DNA of 64,000 bases from Mesocentrotus franciscanus (taxonomy: Eukaryota > Echinodermata > Echinoidea > Camarodonta > Strongylocentrotidae): NCBI GenBank assembly GCA_037976565.1, contig CP137666.1:52975271-53039270 (forward strand). The letters run 5' to 3'. This document shows positions 46,201 through 59,500 of the stretch, in pieces. Each line of letters begins with the position of its first letter. Position 1 is the first letter of the stretch. The notes under the pieces were generated by a model that saw only the letters and a program-made list of their open reading frames with translations, searched no databases and had not been told where the DNA came from. The position numbers and the translations under genes are program-made.

Positions 46201-47153
46201 GTATCAATGATCCTTCTGTTAAGAAAGTTACCCTCATGATCACAACACCAGATGGTAAGCAAACGTTAGTTCAGGTCAACCTGACATCAAGCGAAAATGT
46301 TTCCCTTCCCGGATCTTCAGGTGCTAGTCCACAAGTAGAAACTGGTGATGCCAGATTAGGAGTGGGTGGGGTCGTGCATACTTTACCAAAAGCGAGACCA
46401 GCCCAGATGCATGCTGGTCATGCCCTTTCATCTAAAACAAGTTCAAATCAGGTGCAGAGTCCTGCTAGAACTCTGACAGCCCTCACAAATGTGTCTTCAC
46501 CCTACCAAAGAGGCTCGCCCCAAAATCAGAAGATTAGAACAGTGTTATCCACAGGAGAAACACAGCCCTCCAAACAGTCAAAGAATGTAACCATGGCAAA
46601 GATTATTGACGGAAAGATAGTGTTCTGTCCCCCGCAGCCAGCAACATCAGCAGCATCAGCAACATCTCCTGGAGTAAGTAGAACAGTACCTGAGATTAGA
46701 CCGGTAGTCAATACAAACCCATCAGTACAGCATGGATTGTCCTCTACCCATTTATCACATCAAGGAAATTCTATTCCAAGTGGCAATTCATTACAAACTT
46801 CTGCTTTTCTTGAAAGAACTAATGTCACTGAACCCAAATCTCCAGACGCGACTCCAATGGTAGCACAATCACCTGTAGTACAAGCACCCGTGAAAGTGCC
46901 AACCATCCCTGTCGTCGCAGAGAACGTGTCTACAGACAACTTGCTGACCATAGGGTCACTTCCTGATCTTGATATGAGCATGACCTTTGCCCCTGACCTT
47001 GGCATGGTTGCCTATGAGGAGAGCATTGAAACTATAGGGGATCATATAGTTGCTCAGCAAGTCAACATAGCCAGTTCCAATTCTGATGGGGTGGTACCTC
47101 GGACTAAGCGTAAACTGAAATCTCATGAACCTTTCATTCCACCTATCAAATGA
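37231..47153 (+). CDS. BDP1: BDP1, TFIIIB subunit B'' of RNA polymerase III, 9 coding exons
   Basis: Exons, all GT-AG and phase-consistent: 37231-37464, 37756-38152, 38842-39089, 40580-40686, 41269-41343, 43319-43560, 43947-44096, 45105-45236, 45637-47153. Total 1,033 residues. BDP1 joins TBP and BRF1 in TFIIIB, which recruits RNA polymerase III to tRNA, 5S and U6-type genes in the nucleus. Seen: basic N-terminus (MRRSKIKPSINL), RRKRFSAVPN (about 155), the conserved DRTKMTMGDLIYY box (about 310-322), VKIGPDGEIIIDQKSL (about 380), THE SANT/Myb domain from AAWTEK to FKKEERLNRKK (430-478), an acidic segment, then a long serine/threonine-rich tail ending HEPFIPPIK. Human BDP1 is about 2,600 residues because of an expanded C-terminus missing here; this size is ordinary for invertebrates. 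The start is the first ATG of its exon apart from a start-stop ATGTAG just upstream. Confidence 0.95.
38421..38720 (+). mobile_element. tRNA-derived SINE, full length
   Basis: The head has the RNA polymerase III A-box TGGTTGAGTGG (38,432-38,442) and B-box GGTTCTAGTCC (38,476-38,486), 34 nt apart as in a tRNA. A body follows with CTTTGGCAAGACATTAATCT, GGTAAATGGGTACCTGG and GCGCTATACAAGAAC, and a tail (ATT)n at about 38,708-38,719. It lies in a BDP1 intron on the sense strand. Other window copies (44,783 and 56,388) are older. The gene it sits in encodes a polymerase III factor, which is probably coincidence. Confidence 0.85.
39131..40327. mobile_element. 1.2-kb TTAA-flanked element in a BDP1 intron
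   Basis: Left AAGAGAATAAAAG and right (reverse complement) AGGAGAATAAAAC are short inverted ends, flanked by TTAA at 39,127-39,130 and 40,328-40,331. Inside is a 206-codon open frame (39,633-40,253, +) with no recognisable motif and CpG-richer composition than the surroundings. It could be a decayed coding part of the transposon or chance. It is the fifth TTAA-flanked item in the window. Confidence 0.55.
42204..42990 (-). mobile_element. Penelope-like retroelement relic (GIY-YIG endonuclease end)
   Basis: Minus-strand translation, across several frames, gives LKLSYSCMDNM and HNNKILN (about 42,835-42,925), KTYIGLTATILKARYAGHKA (42,655-42,730), and, beyond the inserted MITE, HCNLCLWEKFYI (about 42,285-42,325) and KKKFLL (about 42,205). 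YIGLT...R...H is the GIY-YIG nuclease core and the CNLC...EK / KFL ending is typical of the C-terminus of Penelope-like elements. Frameshifts and a 218-bp MITE break it; it is dead. Confidence 0.75.
42408..42625. mobile_element. 218-bp MITE with CTGTAAAC ends, TA duplication
   Basis: Left CTGTAAACGCTGTTATTTTC, right (reverse complement) CTGTAAACACGGAAATATTC, with internal TTTTCGCG repeats; TA at 42,406-42,407 and 42,626-42,627. It separates two parts of the Penelope-like coding relic and is therefore younger than that relic's arrival. Confidence 0.82.
43319..44096 (+). CDS. BDP1: BDP1 SANT-domain exons
   Basis: Exon 43319-43560 ends with TTYSSFVTRKRTAAWTEK and exon 43947-44096 encodes RRFYIALSAVGTDFTTINAM followed by FPSRTRAEIKRKFKKEE. 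The W...F..A....GTDF..I...FP.R...EIK.KFK.EE series is the diagnostic core of BDP1 across eukaryotes and contacts DNA and BRF1/TBP. The intron splits the domain after the first helix turn (phase 1). Confidence 0.95.
44783..44990 (+). mobile_element. Diverged SINE of the 38.4-kb family
   Basis: The order of blocks matches 38,421-38,720: TAGAGGTGTCAATGCTGAAT, TTTAGCAAGGCATTTTGTC, GTTAAATGGGTTCCCTG, TGTAAAGTGCAGAAT. The B-box is lost. Old copy inside a BDP1 intron. Confidence 0.6.
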
Positions 47154-48298
47154 TGGATTGTTCATATTTGAAGTTTGTTGATTTTTGCCATAGGAGGCAG
47201 TTTTAATAATATATCCATATATTTCTTCTCTTAAAAAGCAGAGAATATTGAATCCCTCATTCTTTTCCTTTTAATATTTTTGTATTCACTTTTAATATTG
47301 ATTTCTCTATCCAATGTAATGAAATATCCATGTGATTAATTGCCATAATGTCAATACAAAGGTGTAACCCATGATATTTTCCTGAATATTGGCAGGATAA
47401 AAAATTTATCCTCCATTTTGACATACTGATATTTAACTGTAATGCGTACAGAAAAAACATTCAGTTTTGTGATTATTACTTGACAATTTCATCAGAGTAT
47501 GAATTAAAAGTTTTTAAAAGTTTTTTTTTAATTATTTTTTTAAATACGGCACTTCTCCACTAAATCTGGGGGATTCCCTTAAATGCAAACAAAATCTGGT
47601 GAGTCCATCTATTTCATTAATTTGGTTCACCAATGGTCATTACATATCTCAATCAAACTGTTTCCTTGGGACAAGGGAGGGGGCTACGGAATGACCACAA
47701 CAAACAAACAAAATTTGGGGGTTATGACACACATTATTTATCAGATCAGTATGGAGAATCAAAATATCCCACAAGGAAATAGCCTTGAACATACAGGGTC
47801 TAAGGTATGATTAAAATGTTTGATTGGTATATTGACACACAAAAAAAGAAAATTTCTATGCAAAGTAAATCTATACACCTTTCAAGTTATTGCAGGATTT
47901 GTGAGCTTTTCATTTATTTTGATGGGATATCCTTCAAAGAGTTTGTTTTAAATGTTTTACATTTTCAGTTTGATTTCGTAAGTCCTACATTTTTCAGGAA
48001 TTAGGATGTTGTGCATGTTTTTTCTGATTTCTTATATATTACATCTTAAGTGCAATATAATTTTCATGGCTTAATAACAATGTTATTAAAGCATTTTAAG
48101 GAAAACAAGAAAATTGTTTACCTTGAATGTTTAATTCATGCTATTCTATATTTTGAGTGTCCAGCCTAATCAGCCAATACCTCCCAAATGGGGAACAACT
48201 TTGAAATACAAGATGATCTTTCCATGGAAATGTCTTTGATAGACCTCTTACCATTCCAGATGGTGATTATTCCTTGTGTTCTGATTACATTATCTATT

Positions 48299-48377
48299 GA
48301 GAGCCAGAAGGGCATTAATGTGTAACATTTATTGCACATGTAGAGTCATGTAGAGTCCATGCCCGAATGGCTCTCTG
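48299..48377. repeat. Hairpin element of the GAGCCAGAAGGGC family, copy 3
   Basis: GAGAGCCAGAAGGGCAT (48,299-48,315) faces ATGCCCGAATGGCTCTC (48,359-48,375), with a loop of about 43 nt. Confidence 0.7.
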
Positions 48378-49119
48378 GAGACGATATTTGAGTTTCAACA
48401 TTTTCCTCAATGTATTTGAGTTTGATGTATGCAATGTATACATGTTTTCCAGCATGAGCAGTCCATGCTTGCTGTTCTACTGTGCTTTTCTTTTCTTTTC
48501 TTCCTTTTCCTTTAAATTCATTTTCATTAAATGAATTGCATCCTCTTGATAAAAGAATTTACTTGAGGTTATTTGTTTATTGTACAAATGGGGAAATTGG
48601 AGTTGAGAGTATGAAGAAATTGTTGTGATTAAGGAGGGCGAAAGAATTCAGCCTACCTAATGGTTTCCGAAGATTGTCCTTTGTGTTTAAATTTAACATT
48701 CAATTTTTTTTCTTCAACTAATGTCATACAATAACTGTATCAGATGATTATAAAAAACATTCAAGAGAAAGAAGCCCCCCATTCTTTTTGCAAATCACCT
48801 TCAAGTTCAACCATGAAATTCTTATTGAAGCACCGCAGCTGTCAAAACGTTAGAAATTATATTCAACATGCTCAAATGTCTCATTCGATATGCTGTAACA
48901 GAATCTCAACAACATTTTAAAGTAGTGTGGAATCTTTTCTGGTTGAAACACATTAAGATGAAGTAATTTGATAGCCTGCTGTCACTTCATGAAGTCATCC
49001 AGGACAATATGCTAATATGGCTGCATCCTTCTGGAAAATGACATCCTTCAAATTTATATATTGATTTTATTCCAGCAGTCATAGTGTCCCAAATTACATG
49101 GAGTTACAATGTCTTGTAG

Positions 49120-49350
49120 AGGGAGTAGACAGAGACAGAGAAAGAAATGGACGGGGAAATAAAGAGTGGTGGAAACAAAAAGAAGTTTGGGTGGGAGACA
49201 GAGAGAGAAAGAGAGGGGGTGGGAGAAAGGCAGAGATGGAGGTGGGGGGTTAGAGGGAGATGGAGAGGAAATAGATTTAGAGAGAGGGAGACAGAAGGAA
49301 AAAAATCCAACGATGAAATTCATAAGAAGATGGGGAGAGGAGGAGAAATA
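49120..49350. repeat. GA-rich low-complexity tract
   Basis: Purine-rich (GAGA, GGAGA) for about 230 bp; open frames over it are compositional. Confidence 0.75.
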
Positions 49351-49681
49351 AACAGAGTGAGCCTCCAAAAACAGGAGGTAGCTAAACTTTGATCTAGCAC
49401 AAATTAGTTTAAAATTTGAAAGATTAGTCTCCGTATTAGCAGTGGAATCGTTTTTTTCTCATTCTGATCAAAGTGACACAGGTTCAATTTCTTGTTAATT
49501 TTTTTATTTGAGTTTCTTTAAGTATAACTATGTCTTTGAATTTTGAAAAATTATAACAAAGGTTGTTGACCTAATAACCGATTTCATAATACAAGATTTA
49601 ATTGACTGCATTTCAAATTATTGAGAATTGAGAAAATAGTTCACATCAAGTCTATTGAACGTAATTCCTCATCACCCCGCC

Positions 49682-49760
49682 AGCTCTCTCTCTCTTCTTC
49701 TCTCTTACTCTCTCTCACCCTCTCTTCAACCCCCTCTTTTTTTTTTCCTCTCTGGATACC
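49682..49760. repeat. CT-rich simple tract
   Basis: (TCTC)n and poly-T in about 80 bp, without coding signal. Confidence 0.75.
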
Positions 49761-51887
49761 ACTAGCTCCACCCCTAGCCATTCACTCCTCTTTCCTTTCA
49801 TGGGACTATTTATCCAAAATGCTTTGCTTCTTTCTATGCTCTTTATTGTCATCGATTTATCCATTCCACATGCCAGATTCTCTGGTACAAACCTCCTCAA
49901 CACGACTGGTGCCCCCTAAAATGTCCTCTGTCTAAACAGTTTCCTCTTCACTTCAACTCTTCTCATCATATTTACTTGATAAAATCTCTTCTTTTAAAAA
50001 GAAAGAAAAAAACTACAGGCATTTTTGTATTAATGCGTATGCAAAACAGACCGCTGAAAATATCTAAACGTTCCCATATGATTTTCAGAGGATTTGCATA
50101 TTCATTCATGCAAAATTCAATTATTTTCTCCCCTTCAAAATGTAAAACAGTACCTTTGAAAGCTACAGTGACACGACCTCAAAATGAATTACACAAAACA
50201 TTTAGTTGTCCTTTTTTTTTAAGATTCTCATTTTTATTTGGAAATGACTAACACATTTTGACAAGACAACAATGCTGTCAAGAACAAATACAAAACCAAT
50301 CTTTTCCAAAATAAGATTTTCAACAATGAAATAATCATGAACAAGATGTCATGGTAATTGGCCTAGACAGCACACTCTGTCCTTACCAAAATGTCAACAA
50401 CAAAATGTCACTTTTAAATTCCTTATATTTAAATGTGCTAAAATATACACAAAGTTTTTAACATACAGTAATTGTTAAGAATGACAACATGAAAATGACA
50501 GCCACAATGTTGTTAAAGACATGTTCCGTTTTCCACTCCTTGTATTAAACATGCATGTGCTTTCAGACTGAACAAGAAAATGATGTCCATTAATGCCAAT
50601 CAGCAGCATATCCTTTAGAAATAAGTTTAGGTACGTGTACTTTACAACAATCAACTTTCCCAAAGAAACATTTGTTAAACAATAGCCTTTTAAACAGCAA
50701 CGGAAGGAAGCCAAGGATTTTACCACTAATTCCTTAATTAAATTTAGACAGTTTTCATAATAACAATCTACCTTCTTATTCATGGATGTGTTGTGGTCTA
50801 GTGGGCTAAGAATCTGCAGGTCAAATGGTAAAATCCTAGCCATGACATTATACTATCCTCTGCCCAGTCAATAATATATATTCCATGTGCCACTCCATCC
50901 ATATGATGGTGAGGAAATTGAAACCAGGAAGGATATAAAACGATTTTGTGAATGATTTCAACAGTGCCCTACCTAATGCATATAAACATACTCATGGGAG
51001 TGGAGATGGTGCACAAGCACATATTATGTGCTGAATTGACATGTGTCAACAATAGTATCATCAATTGTATAATGGAAAAGCACAATTCAAGTATTACCGG
51101 TACTGCTTAATCAAATCATCATTAATTCTGAAAGAACATTTAACTTCTGGCAAGATGGAATGTCCGTCAGGTACATGACTTTAAAACATGGGTAACGTTT
51201 GTTACTTGATCTCTATAAGGTGTCACAATTAGTAAAGAAAGAATTCTCTGAAGTCATGAAAAAAAAAGAAGAAAAAATTTGTTAAATTCCTCTAAACCCT
51301 TTTGCGTATCTAATAATTTGTTAGTCTAGAAGATTCTAAAATGAGGATAACAATGACAAGGCCTACTGGTACCTAAAATTTGTACAAGTTTTTCACAGAA
51401 TACATCACCATTGGAAAATAATCTGATTTCGAACATAGAAATCAGTATTTTCCATATGATCCAATCAATAGAACCCTGTAAAATAGCACTCACATAGAAA
51501 ACAAATGTTACAGAAGTTGAGGCAGATTGAATAACCAGATTCAATTCATGGCAAGGTTGATATGTCTGATTAGTAAATAATTGTTGATCAACACACAACA
51601 GCAATCATAAAATGAATTCTCTAATCTTATAAATATCTAAATATATGTAGCTAAAAGTTTTGTAATCAATAAATTTGTCTGTGCTCTTTGTATAGATGTG
51701 TTGTACCATATACAATGTGCAAGTTTGGACATATAATTTTGTTGTTAACTCAAATATGTGATTTCCTTTTAACATTCTAATTCGATCTCAATAAATGTCT
51801 CTACATAAAACGGGAAGTGCTAGCCATAATTTATGTTTGTGCATATGGTTCTGCATCTCAATAAAAGTCTTCACCTTCCCATATCCT

Positions 51888-51935
51888 CCTCTCTCTCTCT
51901 CACACAAAAACATACACACACACACACACACACAC
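51888..51935. repeat. (CT)n and (CA)n microsatellite
   Basis: CTCTCTCTCTCTC then (CA)n at 51,911-51,935. Confidence 0.9.
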
Positions 51936-53527
51936 TCACTATTTATCTCACTCTCTCTAATTTCAAACTCCATCATTATCTCCCTGAAGATGGAAAGGGA
52001 TAATGTGGGGGGGGGGGCAGGAACAGGAGGGCATTAATTTGTATACTTGAACATAAGAATTTACACCCTTCTGGTTCTCATCAGATAATATGCCAAGTCT
52101 CCTCTACTATTTGTGCAAATATGGATTTATGAATTTAGAAGGAAAAAAAAGACATATTACTCTCTATTTCCTGTTTGCATATCATATGCATCCAATATGA
52201 AAGGTCTTGGCTCCACACAAAAAAAAAGCATCAATACAGGTCAATATTTAAGCTGTTTAAGAAAAAAAAAAGAGCAAGTTGCACTCTCTCTACCATATCA
52301 TCATACATTCTATTCATCAATAAATCTAATGAACGCTGGAACATTTCAACAAAAAAACCTGGAAGATTTCACCACATTGGACAAAAATGTAAGCAAGAAC
52401 AAATACATGTTTAGACACGATGTACCACAAAACAACCATCTCAATTAATTCTCTTACTGTGTGTATGAAAATACTTCAAAATTGCATTAAAATCGCTGAG
52501 CCAATTTTCACAAGGTTCTTGTGAAATAATCAAATGTGATATTCAAAAATATCCTAACATTGAATTTTTTAAACAGATACATGTACATCCTTTCATGTAA
52601 AACTTCTTTGATAATTTTATGTACAAACTATTAACAGCAAATTTGCATTCTTCTGTTATACCACTATATCAACAAAAATTCCATGTTACATATGATTTAA
52701 ATAATCAGAAAGAGACGTCTTCTAGACAAAATGAAATTTGACAATAAAAACCTGCTTGAAATACATATATTTCTATATATATTTATACATATAAAACCAA
52801 TCCATTGTCATTTCTGCCATCGGCTTCTACAAAACCATATAGTATGAACAAAGAAACCATTTATAAAGAGAGCAATCATTGTTTTACTGATTTCATGTGT
52901 GGTTTCTAATACTGATAACAAAATCTGAATTGGGTAAAGCTGCTTTAGACCTCCATCTTACAAGAATGGTGTAGCCTAAAGTAAGCATGAGAATGATAAC
53001 TCCATTGCCATACTAGTCATACACCACTTGTAAAATTACTGAGGCATTGGAGATAAGATTTCAATTTGAAGGCGGTTCAGAAGGGCAAGATATGACCCGC
53101 TGACCTCTACATCATGTACAGTCTATGTGTATCCTTGAATAGAAATATCATTCATAGAATGTATAGATGCTCTGATAAATATCCCTGACATGTGCTGATG
53201 ATCTATCATGAAAACTAACATTTTGACCTAAAAAGTTGCATACAATTGTTTCAACCTTCATCAAATCTTCCTTTTTAACCCATAAAATTGAATCAATGCA
53301 GTTCACTTATTCTGTATGTCCAGGCCGTATGCTTTCAATTTATAAATTAATTTTATTCTCCACTGCCTGTTTTGTGTTGTGTTTGTGTTGTGTGAGCTAT
53401 TCTTCAGATACAAGAATGGCTGGCCAGTCTAAACTCTGCTGGTGAAAAAATGACCAATGTGCCGCAAGTATGGGAAGCAGAAAGAATGGATGGGGGAGTT
53501 GACTATGTAGGGGTATGAGGGAAGGGG

Positions 53528-56500
53528 TTATTTGCCAAACAATCTTGATGTCTCCTGCTCGTAATGTTCAATGTTCCTCTTCATGATGTCCATGCATGGA
53601 CCCAACAGCCGCTCAAATGCATTCACGTCCAGGACTATGGGTACATCAAAGGAAAGAAAGAGGGGGAAGAAATTACAGTTAAAGAGAGAAAAACATGCCG
53701 GTACACATAGTACACTCCTTCCATACACAAATATGGCACATTAGATTTTGTAAAAAGCATATTATTACAAAAATATGACACTTGTGATCGATCACCGACT
53801 TTATGTTTATGACATAAAATATAGATTTTTCCTTACACAATAGCACTTTTTGAAATATAATTGATGAATGTTGAAAAAGCTGTTGGATACCATATCCCAA
53901 TTATTATAGAAAATTTCACTCAACTTATTTGTCATGCTGTAATCACTCAGGGGATGTTTTTCAATGGAGGGTAATTGCACAAGGGTAGTTAATAGACAAG
54001 ATTAATTTTCCTAGGGGACAGCTGTGGGAGAAGGGTTGGGTAGATAGTTCCAGGCCAGATCACTTTGAGCCAATTACTATTATGGCATATATCTTTTGTA
54101 TCAGTGAGTGTGATACTTACAGGCACATCGGACATCTTCTACAGCATAGACAGAGGCAGCACGAGGCTTGTTGGTCAGCAATGCCAGCTCTGTAATCAAG
54201 ATTTATTCACAAGTTAGTCTACTGACACTACATGGTGTATTTAAGACATCAAGCTACTTCCATGAATATGTAGAAAGAGAAATGAATACATGCAAATCAA
54301 TTTATGGAGTCTTTGGCACAGACAAATGATTGGTCTAGAATTAAAACACATCCACCCTACTTGACATAAATGTCATATTCGAATTGTCATCATTATCTCT
54401 CCAAAGATTTACTCAAAGGGAAGTAGTTTCAACGTTGTCAAGTTTCAAGTTTGTGAATAAGTGTAAGCATGTCCGTCTTTGAATAAAATAAATAAAAAAT
54501 AAAAAGTCACACACATAAAAAGGATAAATACCGTATATATCCACAACTCACAAAGAATGTCACTGTATTATTAAAAAGTACAGCATGGGTCAGTGTGATG
54601 ACCCTTGAGGCACACCTATAAGTATACCAAGGCCTACACTATAAAGTACATTACACTCACTTACACTTTTCTTTTACACAATGTCTTATATTTTAGCCAG
54701 TTGTGGATATACTGTTCCAAATTCATAAATCAATTTTAACTTCCATAAGAAAAACAAAACTTTTCAGTCCAAAGTATGTGTAATAGCATAACAATTATTA
54801 GAATGTGGGCTATTGAATTTGTAATTATACAACATTTTAATGTAACACTGTAGAAATTAAGTTAGGCTTGTGTTTTTCCTTTAGCTGACACATTCATACA
54901 GTGCATAAGTTTTGTTATTACTACATAATGGTCTTGCTGTTATTATAGTAGACTATCATTTAATTCTTGTATGGCTTCTAGTCAAGTTATATGTAATCTG
55001 TTCCAGAAAATAGTGCATCCGATTTTTTTGTTAAATTAAGAGAGAAATTCAGCAAAACATTTCATGGAAGGGAAAAAGCAAGTTTGAAGCAAACAAAGTC
55101 AAGCAATGGAAGCATAGAAAGATAAACAAGAAAATAAAATAAAATATAGATAAATACAAGATAGTCAGTTGATGCTTACCTCCAAAATACTGGCCTTGAT
55201 TGTAGATTGCAACTTCCTTCTCTTCATCAGGATTATCCTGTTAGATAGGGAATGGGTGAGGTATAGAACATTTTTTATTCCATGCATATCATGGCGTGCA
55301 TCGTCGTCCATATTATTTACAATATGTTAATCCATCCCAATAGACATTGTATAAGCTTTTGCAGAAAGTTTGCGTCCAATAATTAGCATGGATATAGCTC
55401 CTTGCAATTTCAACGATGACATTTCTGTATCAAGGTATCTACAAAACAATCAATTACTTATTTTCAAGTAACTTGTAATTCATTTATAATTTGTCTCTAT
55501 TTCATAGCTTTGGCTAGGAAGGTGAATGTGAAAAGAAAATGTTGAAATTTCAAAATGCTCTCTTTAAAATACCTGATATGGGACTATTTGAATTTTTTTT
55601 GTTTTGTGGTGAACTAGCCATTTTGAACAATTTAACAAAATATGGATTAATATATTAGAAGGATTAATAACTGTGTATTACCTTAAAAAGAAATATTAAA
55701 TTAATTTAAAGGTAGCTCGGAAGATTAGAATTCTCTATCTTTTAAAAACAAAAGTCTCTACACCCAACCCCCAATTATAAAATACAAAATATTTATTTGA
55801 ACAATAGTGAATTCTCCCAAAAGGCAATTGCTACAACATAAGTGTAGTCCGTAGCTGCTGACATTCATTTCCATCAAATCAAATCATCTCATGAGAGCTA
55901 GAAGGGTGCTAACTCTAAGTAAATGTAAAGAAGTCAATGCCCTTCTGGCTCTCAACAGACGATATCTAGCCTGGGAAGACGTGGCTTATCTGCATTGCAC
56001 ATTTTTTTTCTTCAAATGCAGGAATGCTGATAAGTTGCATATTGATCGAAGCAAAGTAAGGTAGAGAGATCTAAAGGTCAGGATGGATTGGATGGTCCCA
56101 GGGTAGTGATTGATAGCACACCCGATGATGACTACACACAGCTATACTACAAGTAGCATTTCATTTCTTCATTTATCACTAATGAACTCTGTTGAAGGAT
56201 GCCTAATGATGGATTGCATCACGATTGCAAGATTTCTCTTTTTCTCTGCTACACATATTTTGCAAGATGTTGTGAAATAGAGTGAATCGGATAGGACAAT
56301 TTGTGACGGTAGATTGAATGGTTCACAGCCATTAGGAAGGTCTCTTCCCCTGGAAATACAGTACAGAGTATTTGTATTGAACTGTATAATAATAATAATT
56401 ATAATAATAATAATAAAATTCTGGATTTGTATAGCTCTTAATACATTGGCAATGTCTCTTCAGGAGTGTTATACATGAATATCATTACCCAAGTCATTGG

Positions 56501-59500
56501 ATTCAGGTTTGCCCGCATACATTGTATGCACATTCTCCACTCCCCGGGGAATGTTCCAGCCAGGCACCATTATACAAACGCTCACAATGCTGAGCAAACT
56601 ACAATTACTTTCAGGGTACCTGGGTACCCATTTAACATGTGGGTGGAGAGTATTTGTAATGTATTAACTCTTAACTGTGAGATTTTGGTTAATTCACATT
56701 TCAATCCAAGGGCCTAAAACAAAAAAATTATTGATAATCAAAAAAGGTGAAACTCCTTATTTTGACTTGTTAAATTTGCCATGGGTTCCACCAGACAATG
56801 AAAATATTCTATTATCTTGACTGTCATATGTTTTGATTGATACAACTTTTCTTTTCAATTATCAAAAAAAAAAAAGAAAAAATAATAATAATAATAATAA
56901 TAAATAAATAAATAAAATAATAAATAAATAAATAAAATAATAAAATAATTAAATAATTTTTAAAAATACTACATGGAAAGGAGGGACAAGTCTCTCTCTT
57001 TTTTTAAGTGGTGTCATATCATGAATAAATTTCACTCTTCATTTTCAACAAAGATCAACTCTCTAATACAAGAACTCCTTCATAGCGACAATATGAAGGA
57101 TAAGAGTACAGAAAACTAACCTACAAAACAGATATCCAAGCCCCTTTTCATGAGATTTTAGAATATGAAATCATCAAACCTGTTGTCAACCATTAAAGCT
57201 GGGTGATGAATTCAAATATACTTACCGTACAACATATCGTTTCAGGAGTTTTTATATCAACATTCCGGAAAAAGAACTTGGATAACTATATTAGTTCTCT
57301 AAGATAATCTTGAATTCTGGTAATGAGATGCAATGCAATTACCAACTCGTTGTCGCAAGTAACAGACGATTGCCAAAAAGGAATTCCAGACAAATGCTTA
57401 AGTTTTACATAAGTAACAAAATAAAACTGCAATTAAAAAAAAAATTTGATCATCTATAGCACATTATCCTAAAAGCACATACATGTATGTGCTGGACTGC
57501 TGGTACTAATTTTGTTACAGTTTGCAGTCCAAAGACTCTATGCTATTGCTATATGATGATTCTGAGTAAGGATCGACCAGAATTCAAGATAACCTTTGAC
57601 ATGTGCTCAGAAAACATGAACAAAAATTGAGAAATGCACACAATACTCACTGCTCTCTGTAAAGGGTGAATTTTTGTTGTAGATGAGATTGAAGAAGAAA
57701 AGATTTCATCATGCAAAACGAGTGAGACATCACATTGGCAACATCATCAGTTGGTTGATGAAATAGAAATAGCAACATTATTCCAGAGAAATGTTGTTTG
57801 ATGTTGGTGTGGTAAACGAAGGAATTAGCGTATGGGTTTAGGATGGACATGGGTTTAAAAGGAACGGTAGAAAGAACAATTGAGAAAAGAGAAACTGGTT
57901 ACAACAAAGTTAGATAAACAAGAACTGAAACTACAACTAGAACTCTGTAGTTGTAACTATAAGAAAGATAAATATTAACAATTCTAGATACACTTTTTAG
58001 AAAATTGCAGCAGAATAAGCAACATTGTAAGTAACTGTTCTCAATATGTGCAACTTAAATATTACTAAGATACACACATTTGTATTTCATAGCTCAAGTA
58101 CATATTTGTCAGTCTTAATATGTAATGCTTTGGTCAAAATACAAAACTGTTTCAGAGTAATATTATAGTCGAGTAAAGAGCAATTACGAGAGTGCATTGA
58201 TAGTAATCTGGTTCATGCATTTTACACATCTATTGCACCCTCTTAAAATGATTAGAATTAACTTATTTCATTTGAATTTCACAACAAACAAATGTTGCAC
58301 TATGTGTCTTTAATTCATCTCATGGATTTAAAAAAAGAATCATTTGTTTTCATTGTGGAAAAAAGTTCCTAATATTATACATCAAAACAGGCATTTTGAA
58401 ACAATAATGATTTCTTTAATAAATGTTAGTAAATGCATCCCAGGAAATAATCAGTCAACCTGCCCCTGCTGTCTGCCATTAAGTATTGAACAGTAAAAAT
58501 AAAGTGTGCATAACTAGGCATAGGTATAGCAATAGTTTCATTAGCCATTCTAACAACACACTGCACATGATAGCACAATGTATATTGGAAAAAAGAGAAA
58601 TAATTGCACCTTAAAAATGTTGCTAGATCACCACCCCCCCCCCTCCCCCAATGAGTTTCAACCCTGAATTTCACTTGATTTTTCTATTAAAAACCTCATA
58701 AATTACTCAAACAGCCTTAGGTGTTTTCCTCTTCTTCTTTTTCATACTAAAACACACAATAGCATGTGCATTAGAGGGATCTTATCAAAGCTACAAAACT
58801 GAGTACCGGGTAATGCAAAACTGAATAATGCAGTAGGTTTGGGGGTGGCACACAGGTTGACACATTCACGTACATATAGCTCTGCTACAGCACAATGCTA
58901 CAAGACTCTTGAATAAACCAGAGAAATTCAATACTGAGATACAACATTTATAAAGTGCATTGCGATAGGAGGTCCATGGCAGACACCAAACTTTGGTATC
59001 TAGATGGATATAATCACATTTTCAAGATTAAAGAAGAAAAACACACCTTACTCAGTGCAACAAATTTTTCATAAAAATATAGCTAATATTGTGAAGTTTA
59101 AGTGACATTATTCACGCAATAACACAACACATACACTGTAGCCTTACAAGCTGTTTGCAAACACATCAAAGCAGTCAACATGCATGTGCCATTCATCCAA
59201 GTTTTGCGGTTTACATCTAGCAATATGATTTGCGGTGTAAAAAATGTGTATTTTTGTATATCCTAAAATTAAAGGCAGTCTAGTATGCCAATCGAGTATA
59301 AAACAAGGGCTTGTACTGGGCCAACTTTGTGCCAGCTTTCTAAACTTTCAGTGGTGAGTTTAATAGTAAACTCATTTATGGAGCACCAAGTGTCAAGTCC
59401 TCTGTAGTAATTAGAAAATAATGCTTACTTTTACAAGATGTTGACATGTGGCACTCCATGTGGACTAAGTTAAACCAGATTCAACTTTTCAATCCTTCAG

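Larger units (their letters stand above)
47154..53527. other. 6.4-kb region between convergent BDP1 and PKA-RII stop codons
   Basis: It must hold the 3' UTRs of both genes, BDP1 from the left (+) and the kinase subunit from the right (-). AATAAA signals on the plus strand lie near 51,669 and 51,789; AATAAA on the minus strand occurs near 53,351 and 50,236. Their use, and whether the transcripts overlap, cannot be decided from sequence. No coding exon seen. Simple repeats and one hairpin are listed separately. Confidence 0.5.

Noticed and set aside
57650..57660. 6-nt exon AGAGCA on the minus strand (CTTTACAG|AGAGCA|GTGAGT) in the kinase-subunit intron
   Set aside because: Signals are good and it keeps frame, but a six-base match with these signals is expected by chance in several kb of intron. 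Only junction reads could support it.
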